NCBI GenBank assembly: GCA_024691425.1
Contig: JAILNQ010000057.1
Location: forward strand, 1-34,438
Length of the DNA stretch: 34,438 nucleotides
DNA from: Lachnospiraceae bacterium
GTDB taxonomy: Bacteria > Bacillota > Clostridia > Lachnospirales > Lachnospiraceae
Direction: 5' to 3'
Both the position numbers and the translations under genes were made by a program. Below, in pieces: positions 15,517-25,069 of the stretch (positions are counted from its first letter, which is position 1; each line of letters opens with the position of its first letter). The notes beneath the pieces were generated by a model. It saw only the letters and a list, made by a program, of their open reading frames with translations, had not been told where the DNA came from and did not search any database.

Positions 15517-18500
15517 TTCTCCTTTTTCATCCCTTGCGGAATACGAAACACTTAAGAGCCTTCTTAAGCGCGGGGGAATATGTGCGGCGGACGGATGCGT
15601 CGACCCGCAGAAACTTCACATGGTATACGGAATGAGCGATGATTTTGATTTCAAAATCATCGTTACTTTTAGTGAGACAAAAGCGCGCGAGATGTACGAG
15701 GACTACAGGTTCTTCGATCCCGATGTCTGCCTTTTTCCTGCGAAGGATCTCATATTCTATCAGGCCGACCTTTCGGGAAATGTCATCACCGAGCAGAGGA
15801 TGCAGTGCATACGCGCACTTGCTGAAAGGGACAGATGCACGATAGTCACGACGGCGGACGCCTTCATGGCCCGCATGGTTCCCCTGTCCGCGATCGAAGA
15901 CAGTATCATCTACATCGATGAAGGCGGGACCGTATCAGAAACCGATCTTGCCGAGGAGCTCGTAAGAGCCGGATATGTGCGCAACTATCAGATAGAAGGC
16001 AAGGGCCAGTTCTCGGTGCGCGGTAATATCGTCGACATTTATCCGCTCACCGATGAGAACCCGGTCAGGATAGAGCTCTGGGGAGACACCGTCGATTCGA
16101 TAAGGACGTTCGACATAATGAGCCAGCGCTCGATAGAAAAGCTTTCGACCGTATCCGTATTCCCGGCTACCGAGATGGTGATGGATGAGTCGCGGCTGCG
16201 GGAAGGTCTTGAAAAAGTCATGAGCGAAGCTGAATCCGTCAGGGCGAAATTCCGCGAGACTTTTAAGACCGAAGAAGGCGCGAATGCATACAGGATCGCC
16301 GAAAACCTCAAGGAAGAGATCGAGATATCAGGCCCTTCGGCCGTAAACCTCGACAGCTTCCTGAACTATTTCTACGAGCGAACGGAAAGCTTCGCGGACT
16401 ACGCTTCGCGAAAATCATGCCTGTACTTCCTCGATGAACCCGGAAGGCTTTCAGAGACTGTATCCGCAGTTGAGGCAGAGTTTACCGAGAGCATGAGGAT
16501 GCGGCTTGAAAAAGGCTATGCGCTTCCCTCTCAGACAGACATCATATACTCAAGGGATGAGGTTTTCGCACGGCTCAGCAGGATGACCGGCATAGCGATG
16601 TCGACTCTTTCCCTTCCTGCGGGAGTAATAAAGACGAGCGGCGGCGTCAATATCGCGGCAAGGGCGATGAACAGCTATAACAACAGCTTTGCGGCTCTTG
16701 TGTCGGACCTTAAGAGGTTTTCAAAAAATTCTTACAGGATCATACTTCTTTCCGCATCTAGGACAAGAGCAGCAAGGCTTGCCGAGGACCTGCGGGAGAA
16801 CGATATTAACGCATTCTATACCGAGAATACTGACAGAGAGGTAGCGCCGAAGGAAGTGATGGTGACCTACGGCCGGCTCCGTCAGGGATTCGAGTATCCT
16901 CTCATCAAATTCGCTGTCATATCCGAGGCGGATATTTTCACTGAAAGGCACAGGAAGAAAAAGCGCAGGACGAAATTCGAGGGAAGCCATATAGCGAGCT
17001 TCACGGAGCTGTCTCCCGGCGATTATGTCGTCCATATAAGCCATGGGCTCGGCATATATCAGGGAATAGAGCAGGTCAGCGTCGACAACGTCACGAAGGA
17101 TTACATGAAGATATCGTACCGTGACGGCGGGAACCTCTACATCCCTGCAACGGCGCTCGATACGATACAGAAATACGCGTCTAAGGATTCGCATGCGCCG
17201 AGGCTCAACAAGCTCGGCGGCCAGGAATGGAGCAGGACGAAGTCGAAGGTCAAGGAAGCCGTCGACGTCATAGCGCATGACCTCGTAGAGCTCTACGCGG
17301 CGCGTTCTGCAAAAAAAGGATATGAGTACGGGCCTGACACGGTCTGGCAGAGGGAGTTCGAAGAGCTTTTCCCGTTCGAGGAGACAGAAGACCAGGAGCG
17401 GGCGATCGAGGATACGAAGCGTGACATGGAATCGCCGAAGATCATGGACCGCCTCATCTGCGGGGATGTCGGCTACGGCAAGACTGAGATAGCTATCCGC
17501 GCGGCTTTCAAAGCGGTGCAGGAAGGAAAGCAGGTCGTGTATCTCGTGCCGACCACAGTTCTCGCGCAGCAGCACTACACGACTTTTGTGCAGCGCATGA
17601 AGGATTATCCGGTAAGGACCGACCTTCTGTGCAGGTTCAGGAGCGCCGCCGAGATAAAAAAGACGGTCAGGGATCTTGCGAACGGATCCGTGGATATCGT
17701 CATAGGCACGCACAGGGTGCTCTCTAAAGATGTGAGCTTTAAAAACTTAGGGCTTCTCATAATCGATGAGGAGCAGCGTTTCGGCGTCGCCCACAAGGAG
17801 AAGATAAAGAAGCTGAAAGAAAACGTGGACGTGCTTACGCTTACCGCGACTCCGATACCGAGGACACTTCATATGAGCCTCATCGGAATAAGGGACATGA
17901 GCGTTCTCGAGGAGGCTCCGCAGGACCGCGTGCCTATACAGACGTTTGTCATGGAATATAACGAGGAGCTCGTAAGAGAGGCGATAAGCCGCGAACTTGC
18001 CAGGGGCGGCCAGGTTTTCTACGTGTACAACCGCGTGCAGTCGATCGCCGACATGGCGGCATTTCTTTCGCGTCTTCTTCCCGATGCGCGCATCGCTTTC
18101 GCGCACGGACAGATGAAGGAAGCCGAGCTCGAGAGGATAATGTACGATTTCGTATCGGGTGATATCGACGTGCTCGTTGCAACGACGATAATCGAGACAG
18201 GACTTGACATACCGAACGTCAACACGATGATAATACATGATGCGGACCAGATGGGACTGTCCCAGCTTTACCAGCTGCGCGGAAGAGTCGGAAGATCGAA
18301 CAGGACCGCTTATGCGTTTCTCATGTACAGAAGGAACAAGGTGCTGAAGGAGGTCGCGGAGAAGAGGCTCCAGGCGATAAGGGATTTCACTGAGCTCGGA
18401 AGCGGCTTCAAGATCGCGATGCAGGACCTCGAGATAAGGGGTGCCGGAAATCTTCTCGGAGAGCGTCAGTCGGGACATATGAACGCAGTCGGCTACGACC

Positions 18501-19030
18501 TGTACTGCAAGCTGTTGAATGAAGCGGTCAAGCGCCAGAAGGGCGAGGAGGTCGCCGAGGAGAATACGGTGAACGTAGATCTTGACATCGACGCATACAT
18601 CCCCGATTCATACATAGGAAACGAAAATCAGAAGATAGACGTATACAAGAGGATCGCATGCATATCCTCTAAAGAAGAGACGGATGACATGAGGGATGAG
18701 CTATCGGACCGTTTCGGAGCGATACCTAAAGCAGTCGAGAATCTTCTGAAGGTCGCATACCTTCGCACCGTCGCCAGAAGCGTTTTTGTTACAGACATAA
18801 CACAGAAGGAAGCGTGCATAGAGCTTACGGTAATGCCGGATGCGGCCTTTGCACCGGCCGCCATCGCGCCGTTTGTCGCAGGATACAAAGGGAGGCTGCG
18901 CCTGCTTCCGGGCGCTAAACCGAGGTTCATATACAGGTTCACAAAAGATGAAGCAGCATCGCTCATACCGAATGCGAAAACACTCGACTTGAGCCTTAAG
19001 ATATGCGAAGACATGAAAGGACTATTGTAG
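15503..19030 (+). CDS. mfd: Transcription-repair coupling factor
   Basis: 1175 residues, normal length. Mfd removes RNA polymerase stalled at DNA damage and recruits UvrA. Order of domains: UvrB-like N-terminal part (~1-320), RNA-polymerase interaction (CarD-like) domain at about 500-560 beginning SPGDYVVHISHGLG, RecG-like translocase with Walker A GDVGYGKTE (~653), DEEQRFG (~755), and the C-terminal TRCF domain. ATG 15503 lies inside the end of pth, with AAAAAGGAAAA just before. The stop TAG is part of the -35 region of the next gene's promoter. Last gene of the dnaD operon. Confidence 0.97.
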   Translation: MKAFDSPFSSLAEYETLKSLLKRGGICAADGCVDPQKLHMVYGMSDDFDFKIIVTFSETKAREMYEDYRFFDPDVCLFPAKDLIFYQADLSGNVITEQRMQCIRALAERDRCTIVTTADAFMARMVPLSAIEDSIIYIDEGGTVSETDLAEELVRAGYVRNYQIEGKGQFSVRGNIVDIYPLTDENPVRIELWGDTVDSIRTFDIMSQRSIEKLSTVSVFPATEMVMDESRLREGLEKVMSEAESVRAKFRETFKTEEGANAYRIAENLKEEIEISGPSAVNLDSFLNYFYERTESFADYASRKSCLYFLDEPGRLSETVSAVEAEFTESMRMRLEKGYALPSQTDIIYSRDEVFARLSRMTGIAMSTLSLPAGVIKTSGGVNIAARAMNSYNNSFAALVSDLKRFSKNSYRIILLSASRTRAARLAEDLRENDINAFYTENTDREVAPKEVMVTYGRLRQGFEYPLIKFAVISEADIFTERHRKKKRRTKFEGSHIASFTELSPGDYVVHISHGLGIYQGIEQVSVDNVTKDYMKISYRDGGNLYIPATALDTIQKYASKDSHAPRLNKLGGQEWSRTKSKVKEAVDVIAHDLVELYAARSAKKGYEYGPDTVWQREFEELFPFEETEDQERAIEDTKRDMESPKIMDRLICGDVGYGKTEIAIRAAFKAVQEGKQVVYLVPTTVLAQQHYTTFVQRMKDYPVRTDLLCRFRSAAEIKKTVRDLANGSVDIVIGTHRVLSKDVSFKNLGLLIIDEEQRFGVAHKEKIKKLKENVDVLTLTATPIPRTLHMSLIGIRDMSVLEEAPQDRVPIQTFVMEYNEELVREAISRELARGGQVFYVYNRVQSIADMAAFLSRLLPDARIAFAHGQMKEAELERIMYDFVSGDIDVLVATTIIETGLDIPNVNTMIIHDADQMGLSQLYQLRGRVGRSNRTAYAFLMYRRNKVLKEVAEKRLQAIRDFTELGSGFKIAMQDLEIRGAGNLLGERQSGHMNAVGYDLYCKLLNEAVKRQKGEEVAEENTVNVDLDIDAYIPDSYIGNENQKIDVYKRIACISSKEETDDMRDELSDRFGAIPKAVENLLKVAYLRTVARSVFVTDITQKEACIELTVMPDAAFAPAAIAPFVAGYKGRLRLLPGAKPRFIYRFTKDEAASLIPNAKTLDLSLKICEDMKGLL

Positions 19031-19053
19031 TTACGGCAAGAAAATGCTATAAT
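19025..19053 (+). promoter_or_regulatory. fba promoter P1
   Basis: TTGTAG (overlapping the mfd stop), 17-base spacer, TATAAT with a TGC extension in front. Predicted +1 is about 19060. Confidence 0.7.
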
Positions 19054-19055
19054 CT

Positions 19056-19085
19056 TTGCGGTTATTTTCCGGCAACGGATATAAT
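19056..19085 (+). promoter_or_regulatory. Possible second fba promoter P2
   Basis: TTGCGG, 18-base spacer, perfect TATAAT (19080-19085). It lies 32 bases downstream of P1 and would give a leader of about 23 bases with AAAGGA. The -35 is only a half match. Confidence 0.4.
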
Positions 19086-19114
19086 AAATTATCAAACAGA
19101 AAGGATGAATTGCT

Positions 19115-20083
19115 ATGTCATTAGTTACCACAACCGAAATGTTCAAGAAAGCATATGACGGCGGATATGCAGTAGGTGCTTTCAACGTAAACAACATGGA
19201 GATCGTTCAGGGTATCACAGAGGCAGCAGGCGAGCTCAAGAGCCCCGTAATCCTCCAGGTATCCAAGGGCGCACGTGCTTATGCCAACCATACATATCTT
19301 GTTAAGCTGGTAGAAGCAGCCGTTGAAGAGAATCCCGAGATTCCTATCGCTCTCCATCTCGATCACGGTGATACGTTCGAGCTCTGCAAGTCCTGCATAG
19401 ACGGCGGATTCACATCTGTCATGATCGATGCTTCATCAAAGTCATTCGAGGACAACATCGCTCTTACGAAGCAGGTAGTTGAATACGCTCATGCGAACGG
19501 CGTTGTTGTTGAGGCTGAGCTCGGAACGCTCGCAGGCATCGAGGACGAAGTAGTCGTTGAGGCCGGCAAGGAAAGCTATACACGTCCTGAAGAGGTTGAG
19601 GAATTCGTAGATAAGACAGGATGCGATTCACTTGCGATCGCTATCGGAACATCCCATGGCGCATACAAGTTCACGGCAGAGCAGTGCACAAGGAATGCTG
19701 ACGGCATCCTCGTTCCGCCTCCGCTGCGTTTCGACGTTCTCGAGGAGTGTATCAAGAGACTTCCCGGATTCCCGATCGTTCTTCACGGTTCATCATCGGT
19801 TCCTCAGGAATTCGTTAAGATGGTCAACCAGTACGGCGGAAACATGCCCGATGCGGTAGGTATCCCCGAGGAGCAGCTCCGTCAGGCAGCTAAGCTTGCA
19901 GTTTGTAAGATCAACATCGATTCCGATATCCGTCTTGCAATGACAGGTACCATCAGGCAGTACTTCGCAGAGCATCCGGATCACTTCGATCCCCGTCAGT
20001 ACTTAAAGCCCGCTCGTCAGGCAGTTAAGGACATGGTTGCTCATAAGATCGTCAACGTTCTCGGTTCAGACGGAAAAGCCTGA
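19115..20083 (+). CDS. fba: Fructose-bisphosphate aldolase, class II
   Basis: 322 residues. Zn-dependent cleavage of fructose-1,6-bisphosphate into DHAP and glyceraldehyde-3-phosphate, central glycolysis. Seen: GAFNVNNMEIVQG at the N-terminus, HLDHGDTFELC with the catalytic Asp and a zinc His, EAELGTLAGIEDE, GTSHGAYK and VLHGSSSVPQEF with further metal ligands, and KINIDSDIRLAMT for phosphate binding. It has its own promoters and terminator, so it forms a single-gene unit. Codon choice (CTC, ATC, CGT) is more biased than in neighbours, fitting high expression. Related GatY/KbaY aldolases are possible but the sequence fits Fba best. Confidence 0.93.
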   Translation: MSLVTTTEMFKKAYDGGYAVGAFNVNNMEIVQGITEAAGELKSPVILQVSKGARAYANHTYLVKLVEAAVEENPEIPIALHLDHGDTFELCKSCIDGGFTSVMIDASSKSFEDNIALTKQVVEYAHANGVVVEAELGTLAGIEDEVVVEAGKESYTRPEEVEEFVDKTGCDSLAIAIGTSHGAYKFTAEQCTRNADGILVPPPLRFDVLEECIKRLPGFPIVLHGSSSVPQEFVKMVNQYGGNMPDAVGIPEEQLRQAAKLAVCKINIDSDIRLAMTGTIRQYFAEHPDHFDPRQYLKPARQAVKDMVAHKIVNVLGSDGKA

Positions 20084-20107
20084 GCGATAACGCTTTATAA
20101 GACAGTC

Positions 20108-20138
20108 AATGCCCCGCGGAATGCGGGGCATTTTCTTG
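20108..20138 (+). terminator. Intrinsic terminator of fba
   Basis: A perfect 10-bp stem AATGCCCCGC/GCGGGGCATT with a five-base loop GGAAT is followed by TTCTTG. It is the clearest intrinsic terminator in the window and isolates fba from the glycan operon. Confidence 0.9.
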
Positions 20139-20164
20139 TATTTGGGCTTCATTTATTGTATTAT
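20136..20164 (+). promoter_or_regulatory. Promoter of the glycan operon
   Basis: TTGTAT, 17-base spacer, TATTAT. It begins within the U-tract side of the fba terminator. Predicted +1 near 20171 leaves a 40-base leader with GGTGAG before the first glycosyltransferase. It may serve all twelve genes to 31943. Confidence 0.55.
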
Positions 20165-20211
20165 GGTTAAGTTAGGGGTACTGCACCCAATATAAGAAAA
20201 AACGGTGAGAT

Positions 20212-21435
20212 ATGGCAAGTCCGGCGATAGTTGCAATTGCATATAACAGACCTGAACCTTTAAAGCGGCTCTTATCTTCGATAGAAGCGGCATATTATCC
20301 TGAAGGAGTGTCCCCGGCTCTCGTTGTCAGCATCGATAACAGCGGGTCCGATGAGGTCGCAAATGCCGCAAGGGAATTTACGTACACCCACGGCGAGAAG
20401 GTCATAATCGAGAGGAAGGAGCGCATGGGGCTTAAGAACCACGTGCTCGCCTGCGGAGACCTTACGGAAGAGTACGGCAGCATCATCGTGCTCGAGGACG
20501 ATCTTTTCGTTGCTCCGTGCTTTTACGAGTATGCATGCAAGGCGCTTGAATCTGCAGAAAAAGACGACAGGATCGGCAGTGTTTCGTTGTATTCGCACCT
20601 GTTCAATGTACACGTGCGTGAAGGATTCATTCCTGTTGATGACGGGTTCGACAACTGGTATCTGCAGATCGCATCATCCTGGGGACAGGCATATACGCGT
20701 AAGCAGTGGGAAAGCTTCAGAAGCTGGTATGCCGATAACAAGGACCGCGATCTTGCGGGGATAAACGTCCCTGCGAACATCTCGGGATGGTCCGAGAAAT
20801 CATGGCTCAAATACTACATAACCTATCTCATTGAAACCGGGAAATATACAATATATCCGAGGGTAGGGCTTACTACGAATTTCGGAGATGTCGGAACTCA
20901 TGCGTGCAGAAGCGACTCGGATCTTCAGGTTCCGGTACAGTGTTCGGAAAGCCCAAGATGCCGGTTTTCAACGATTGATGAGTCCCGGGCGGTATATGAT
21001 GCGTTCTTCGAACCGCTGGGAATAATGGACGGCGAAAATCCCGTGCTCGGAAGTTACGGTAAAGCCGGAGCGGATACAGAAACCGGTACGGACAAGGAAG
21101 CCCTCATCGTGGACCTTTACGGATACAAGCCGATCGCGCAGATGATAGATGCTGCAAAGGCAGAAGGCGCCCAAAAAGTATATGTCCTGACACCGAAGCT
21201 CCTGCCGTATGAAACAGTAAGAAGCTACGGAAGGCAGATGAGGCCCGTTGCTTCAAATATCTCTTATGGCGTAAAGGGAAACGACATCCATCTGTATGAT
21301 GTCTCAAAGAGTGCGGCCGCTCCCGTAAAGGAGCCCGAGGCGCTTGAGTTTCTGTATGAATACAGAGGCATCTCAGTAAAGCGGATGATGAAGATAATAA
21401 GATACAGGATTTTAGAAAAGTTTGGCAGAAGCTGA
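20212..21435 (+). CDS. Glycosyltransferase (GT-A fold, family 2-like)
   Basis: 407 residues. The N-terminal ~250 residues are a GT-A domain: ALVVSIDNSGSDE, then the nucleotide-sugar/metal motif IIVLEDDLFVAPCFYEY, and SSWGQAYTRKQW, a segment common in surface-glycan transferases. The C-terminal ~110 residues begin after a linker (TETGTDKEALIV) and form a separate alpha/beta stretch of unknown role. No membrane span is seen, so it is likely cytoplasmic or membrane-associated. It starts the glycan operon, two bases ahead of the AsnB-type gene. Donor and acceptor sugars cannot be predicted. Confidence 0.83.
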   Translation: MASPAIVAIAYNRPEPLKRLLSSIEAAYYPEGVSPALVVSIDNSGSDEVANAAREFTYTHGEKVIIERKERMGLKNHVLACGDLTEEYGSIIVLEDDLFVAPCFYEYACKALESAEKDDRIGSVSLYSHLFNVHVREGFIPVDDGFDNWYLQIASSWGQAYTRKQWESFRSWYADNKDRDLAGINVPANISGWSEKSWLKYYITYLIETGKYTIYPRVGLTTNFGDVGTHACRSDSDLQVPVQCSESPRCRFSTIDESRAVYDAFFEPLGIMDGENPVLGSYGKAGADTETGTDKEALIVDLYGYKPIAQMIDAAKAEGAQKVYVLTPKLLPYETVRSYGRQMRPVASNISYGVKGNDIHLYDVSKSAAAPVKEPEALEFLYEYRGISVKRMMKIIRYRILEKFGRS

Positions 21436-21437
21436 AG

Positions 21438-23315
21438 ATGTGCGGAATATTCGGAGCAGTTAACAAGCAGATAGATGAAGGCCTGGCAAGAGCCTGCACG
21501 GACAGGCTCGTTCACAGGGGACCTGATTCAGGAAAGGTATGGCAGGAACCGGGAGTGACATTAGGTCACAGGAGGCTTGCGATATTCGACCTTTCCGAGA
21601 AGGGCATACAGCCCATGCCCTATGCCGGCGGACGATACATGATCGTCTATAACGGGGAGGTATATAACTTCCCGGAGCTTCGGAGCGAGCTTTCCGGGCT
21701 CGGATATGAATTTACGAGCGACTGTGATTCCGAGGTTATAATGGCAGCCTACATGGAATGGGGAAGTGCCTGCCTTGACAGGCTGAACGGGATGTGGGCA
21801 TTTGCCATATGGGACCGCGAGGAGAAGAAGCTCTTCATGTCGCGCGACCGTTTCGGAGTCAAGCCTTTATACTATACGTTCCTTGATAAGGACAAGACGT
21901 CCATAGCGTTCGCGTCGGAGATGAAGGCGCTGATGCCGCTCATGGATGAGATCCGCCCGAACAGGGATATCGTGACCGACCCGAACAGGATCGTTTACTA
22001 CGAGAGCACCGATGAGTGCGTGATCGAGAACATATACAGATTTCCGGCCGGATGCTATGCGACATTTGACAAAAAGCTTGAGATAAAGAGGTTCTGGAAC
22101 ACGCTCGATAATCTCATGGAGCTTCCGGAGTCGTATGAAGAGCAGGTCGAGATATGCCGGGATATATTCCTGGATGCATGCAAACTTCGCATGCGTGCAG
22201 ATGTTACGATAGGAACCGCGCTCAGCGGAGGCCTTGATTCATCGGCAACGATATGCGCTATGGCGCATCTGGCGCGCTCCAAAGAAGATGCGAGGATGAA
22301 CCGCGACTGGCAGCATGCCTATGTGGCATCGTTTCCGGGAACGACAGTCGATGAGACCGCTTACGCGAAAACCGTCACCGATTTTCTCGGGATAGATTCG
22401 ACTTTTGTTACGATCGACCCGCTGTCCGCGATAGACAGGCTCGGGGACTTCGTTTATCTGCAAGAAGACGTGTACCTGACGAGTCCGATACCGATGATGC
22501 TGCTCTATGGGGCGCTTCGGGCCGACGGTACAGTAGTTACGATAGACGGACACGGGGCGGATGAGCTCTTCGGAGGATACACGTTCGATTTCGTTAAAGC
22601 CCTAGCGGATGCGAAGACGCCCGAAGAGCGTGAGCTCGTTACCACCGCTTATATAGAAAGCTTCCCGAAGGACGGGTCGAACATGGCGATGAAATATCCG
22701 ACCGTCTGGGGAATCAGAATGGATGAGGCGAAAAAGAAGCTCGCGGACATCAAGAACGCGCACCGCCAGCCTTACAAGAAAGTAAGGGCGGCAAATGATC
22801 CTCATTATAAAAAGATGGACAGGCTCGGCAAGATACTGTATGCGTCAAGCCACGAGACGATACTTCCGACGCTTCTTCGCAACTATGACAGATACTCGAT
22901 GGCGAATTCGGTCGAGATAAGAATGCCGTTCATGGACCATCGGATGGTGACGCTCGGAATGAGCCTGCCGTGGAAGTCAAGGCTCCACGGAGGATTTTCG
23001 AAGTCGATCATAAGAGATGCGATGGCTCCGTTCATGCCGAAGGAGATCGCATACAGAAGGACGAAGATAGGATTCAACACGCCGATAGTCGAATGGATGC
23101 AGGGGCCTCTCAGGACGTATTTTCTTGAGATGACGGAGTCATCCTCGTTCATCGGCTGCGACCTCATTGACCCGGGTACTGTCCGGGCCGAGATCAGCGA
23201 GGTCATAAATAACCCTAAGGCTACTTTTGCGATGGGAGAAAAAGCGTTCATGGATCTGTATCCCTACTTATGGGAGCAGCATTTCCTGAAGCGCGCTCAG
23301 GCAGCATGGAAGTAA
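21438..23315 (+). CDS. asnB: Glutamine-hydrolysing asparagine synthase family protein (AsnB)
   Basis: 625 residues. After Met comes the nucleophile Cys2 (MCGIFGAVN) of the class II glutaminase domain; RLVHRGPDSG, YNGEVYNF and DRFGVKPLYY complete it. The synthetase domain has the PP-loop ALSGGLDSSA (~263), IDGHGADELFGGY and the C-terminal RMPFMDHRM and RRTKIGFNTP. Family chemistry is ATP-driven amidation of a carboxylate with ammonia from glutamine. In this place, between a glycosyltransferase and a flippase, it may amidate a glycan carboxyl (for example a uronic acid) rather than make asparagine; that is inference. It overlaps the flippase gene by 10 bases. Confidence 0.9.
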   Translation: MCGIFGAVNKQIDEGLARACTDRLVHRGPDSGKVWQEPGVTLGHRRLAIFDLSEKGIQPMPYAGGRYMIVYNGEVYNFPELRSELSGLGYEFTSDCDSEVIMAAYMEWGSACLDRLNGMWAFAIWDREEKKLFMSRDRFGVKPLYYTFLDKDKTSIAFASEMKALMPLMDEIRPNRDIVTDPNRIVYYESTDECVIENIYRFPAGCYATFDKKLEIKRFWNTLDNLMELPESYEEQVEICRDIFLDACKLRMRADVTIGTALSGGLDSSATICAMAHLARSKEDARMNRDWQHAYVASFPGTTVDETAYAKTVTDFLGIDSTFVTIDPLSAIDRLGDFVYLQEDVYLTSPIPMMLLYGALRADGTVVTIDGHGADELFGGYTFDFVKALADAKTPEERELVTTAYIESFPKDGSNMAMKYPTVWGIRMDEAKKKLADIKNAHRQPYKKVRAANDPHYKKMDRLGKILYASSHETILPTLLRNYDRYSMANSVEIRMPFMDHRMVTLGMSLPWKSRLHGGFSKSIIRDAMAPFMPKEIAYRRTKIGFNTPIVEWMQGPLRTYFLEMTESSSFIGCDLIDPGTVRAEISEVINNPKATFAMGEKAFMDLYPYLWEQHFLKRAQAAWK

Positions 23316-25069
23316 TAAAGAAGATAAGCTACATATTTGACGGCAGGCAGAAGTTCAGGTCGGTGATGCTGTGCATCGGTCTTTTCATCGGTGCGCTCTT
23401 AGAGCTTGCCGGAGTGTCGCTCATTGCCGAGCTCGTCTCCCTCATCAGCGATCCGGAGTCGATACATACGAACCGGCTGCTGAGCCGCCTCTATGACATG
23501 ACCGGGGCAGGTTCTGACAGGCAGTTCTTCCTGTATGCGGTGATCGCTCTTATCATCATATACATTCTCAAGAACGCATATCTTATGATCATGTGCTCCA
23601 TACAGTACACGTTCATATACAACAATCAGCTGAAGCTTTCGTCAAGGCTCATCGACTGCTACCTGAAGAAGCCGTACACGTATCATCTCGACAAGAACTC
23701 CGCGGAGATGATAAGGTCGATAATGCTCGATTCCGAGAGGTTCTTCCAGCTTCTTCTGACGGCATTTTCGGTGTTCGCGGAGATTCTCGTTTCGGCGCTC
23801 ATGTGCATATATCTTCTCGTCGTCGACTGGATGATAACTCTGTCGGTCGTTGTTATTCTCGGTGCCGTGTCAGGTCTGTACCTGCTCATCTTCCATGGGC
23901 GGTCGAGGAAGAACGGCGAGATCTCACAGTACAATGACGGCAAGATGCATCAGGCGATAAACCAGGCGCTCGGCGCGGTCAAGGACATAAAGATACTCCA
24001 CAGGGAAAAATACTTCGTCGAAGCGTTCAGGAAGCGCGGGGCCGCAAAATACCATGCAGTACGTAACAACGAGATACTAGGACAGGCGCCCAAATACCTC
24101 ATAGAGACGGTATGCATAGGCGCGATACTCGCGGTGCTGTGCGTTAAGCTCTACATGGGTCAGGACCTTTCGGACATGATCCCGCAGCTCGCGGCTTTTG
24201 CGATGGCGGCTTTCAAGCTTCTGCCGTCAGTCGGAAAGATAGACAATTACTTGAACCTTATCATATTCCTTCGCCCTTCTGTTGACTTCATCTACAGGGA
24301 CATAAAGGACACCGAGGACATGAACGGCTATGTGTTCAAGGATGCGGACGCCGATACGGCATCATATCCTGAGAGCGAGAGCGCGATAAGGATAGAAGGA
24401 GTTTCTTACAGATATCCGAATACCGACAGGGACGTCCTGACGGACGTTAACTTCACGATCCCTACCGGAAAATCGATAGGCCTTGTCGGTGCATCCGGGG
24501 CCGGAAAATCAACGATAGCGGACATCATACTCGGTATACTCACACCTACTGCAGGAGCGGTCATGTACGGCGACATGAATGTTCACGAGCATCCGATCAA
24601 ATGGTCGAAGAGGCTCGCTTACATACCGCAGGCGATCTTCCTTGCGGATGAGACGATAAGGAGCAATGTCGCGTTCGGAATAGATGAGGATAAGATCGAA
24701 GAGGACAAAGTCTGGCAGGCGCTTGCCGAGGCTCAGCTCGATGAATATGTAAGATCTCTTCCTGAGGGGCTCGACACGATGGTCGGAGAGCGCGGGGTAA
24801 GGCTTTCTGGCGGACAGCGCCAGAGGATCGGGATAGCGAGAGCTCTTTACGGAGATCCCGAGATACTCGTTCTTGATGAGGCGACTTCTGCCCTTGATTC
24901 CGAGACGGAAACGGCCGTAATGGATGCGATAGACAGGCTCCAGGGAAGAAAGACGCTCATCATCATTGCGCACAGGCTGACGACGATAAAGGGATGCGAG
25001 AAGGTGTTCAAAGTCGCGGACGGAAAGATCACTGACTATACGGAAGAATTCAGGAAAGAGAACGCGTGA
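23306..25069 (+). CDS. ABC transporter with fused membrane and ATPase domains, PglK/MsbA-like flippase
   Basis: 587 residues. Residues ~1-330 contain about six membrane spans, including LCIGLFIGALLELAGVSLIAE. The ATPase half has Walker A GASGAGKST (~395), the signature LSGGQRQR (~500) and Walker B ILVLDEAT. The N-terminal start with FDGRQKFR and ELAGVSLIAELVSLI resembles PglK/WlaB flippases of lipid-linked oligosaccharides more than drug exporters. It would move the completed glycan across the membrane. ATG 23306 lies within the end of asnB; a TTG further upstream would extend into it for no gain. Substrate is inferred from context. Confidence 0.87.
   Translation: MEVIKKISYIFDGRQKFRSVMLCIGLFIGALLELAGVSLIAELVSLISDPESIHTNRLLSRLYDMTGAGSDRQFFLYAVIALIIIYILKNAYLMIMCSIQYTFIYNNQLKLSSRLIDCYLKKPYTYHLDKNSAEMIRSIMLDSERFFQLLLTAFSVFAEILVSALMCIYLLVVDWMITLSVVVILGAVSGLYLLIFHGRSRKNGEISQYNDGKMHQAINQALGAVKDIKILHREKYFVEAFRKRGAAKYHAVRNNEILGQAPKYLIETVCIGAILAVLCVKLYMGQDLSDMIPQLAAFAMAAFKLLPSVGKIDNYLNLIIFLRPSVDFIYRDIKDTEDMNGYVFKDADADTASYPESESAIRIEGVSYRYPNTDRDVLTDVNFTIPTGKSIGLVGASGAGKSTIADIILGILTPTAGAVMYGDMNVHEHPIKWSKRLAYIPQAIFLADETIRSNVAFGIDEDKIEEDKVWQALAEAQLDEYVRSLPEGLDTMVGERGVRLSGGQRQRIGIARALYGDPEILVLDEATSALDSETETAVMDAIDRLQGRKTLIIIAHRLTTIKGCEKVFKVADGKITDYTEEFRKENA

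Noticed and set aside
16721-17713. 330-residue open frame on the minus strand
   Set aside because: Antisense shadow within mfd.
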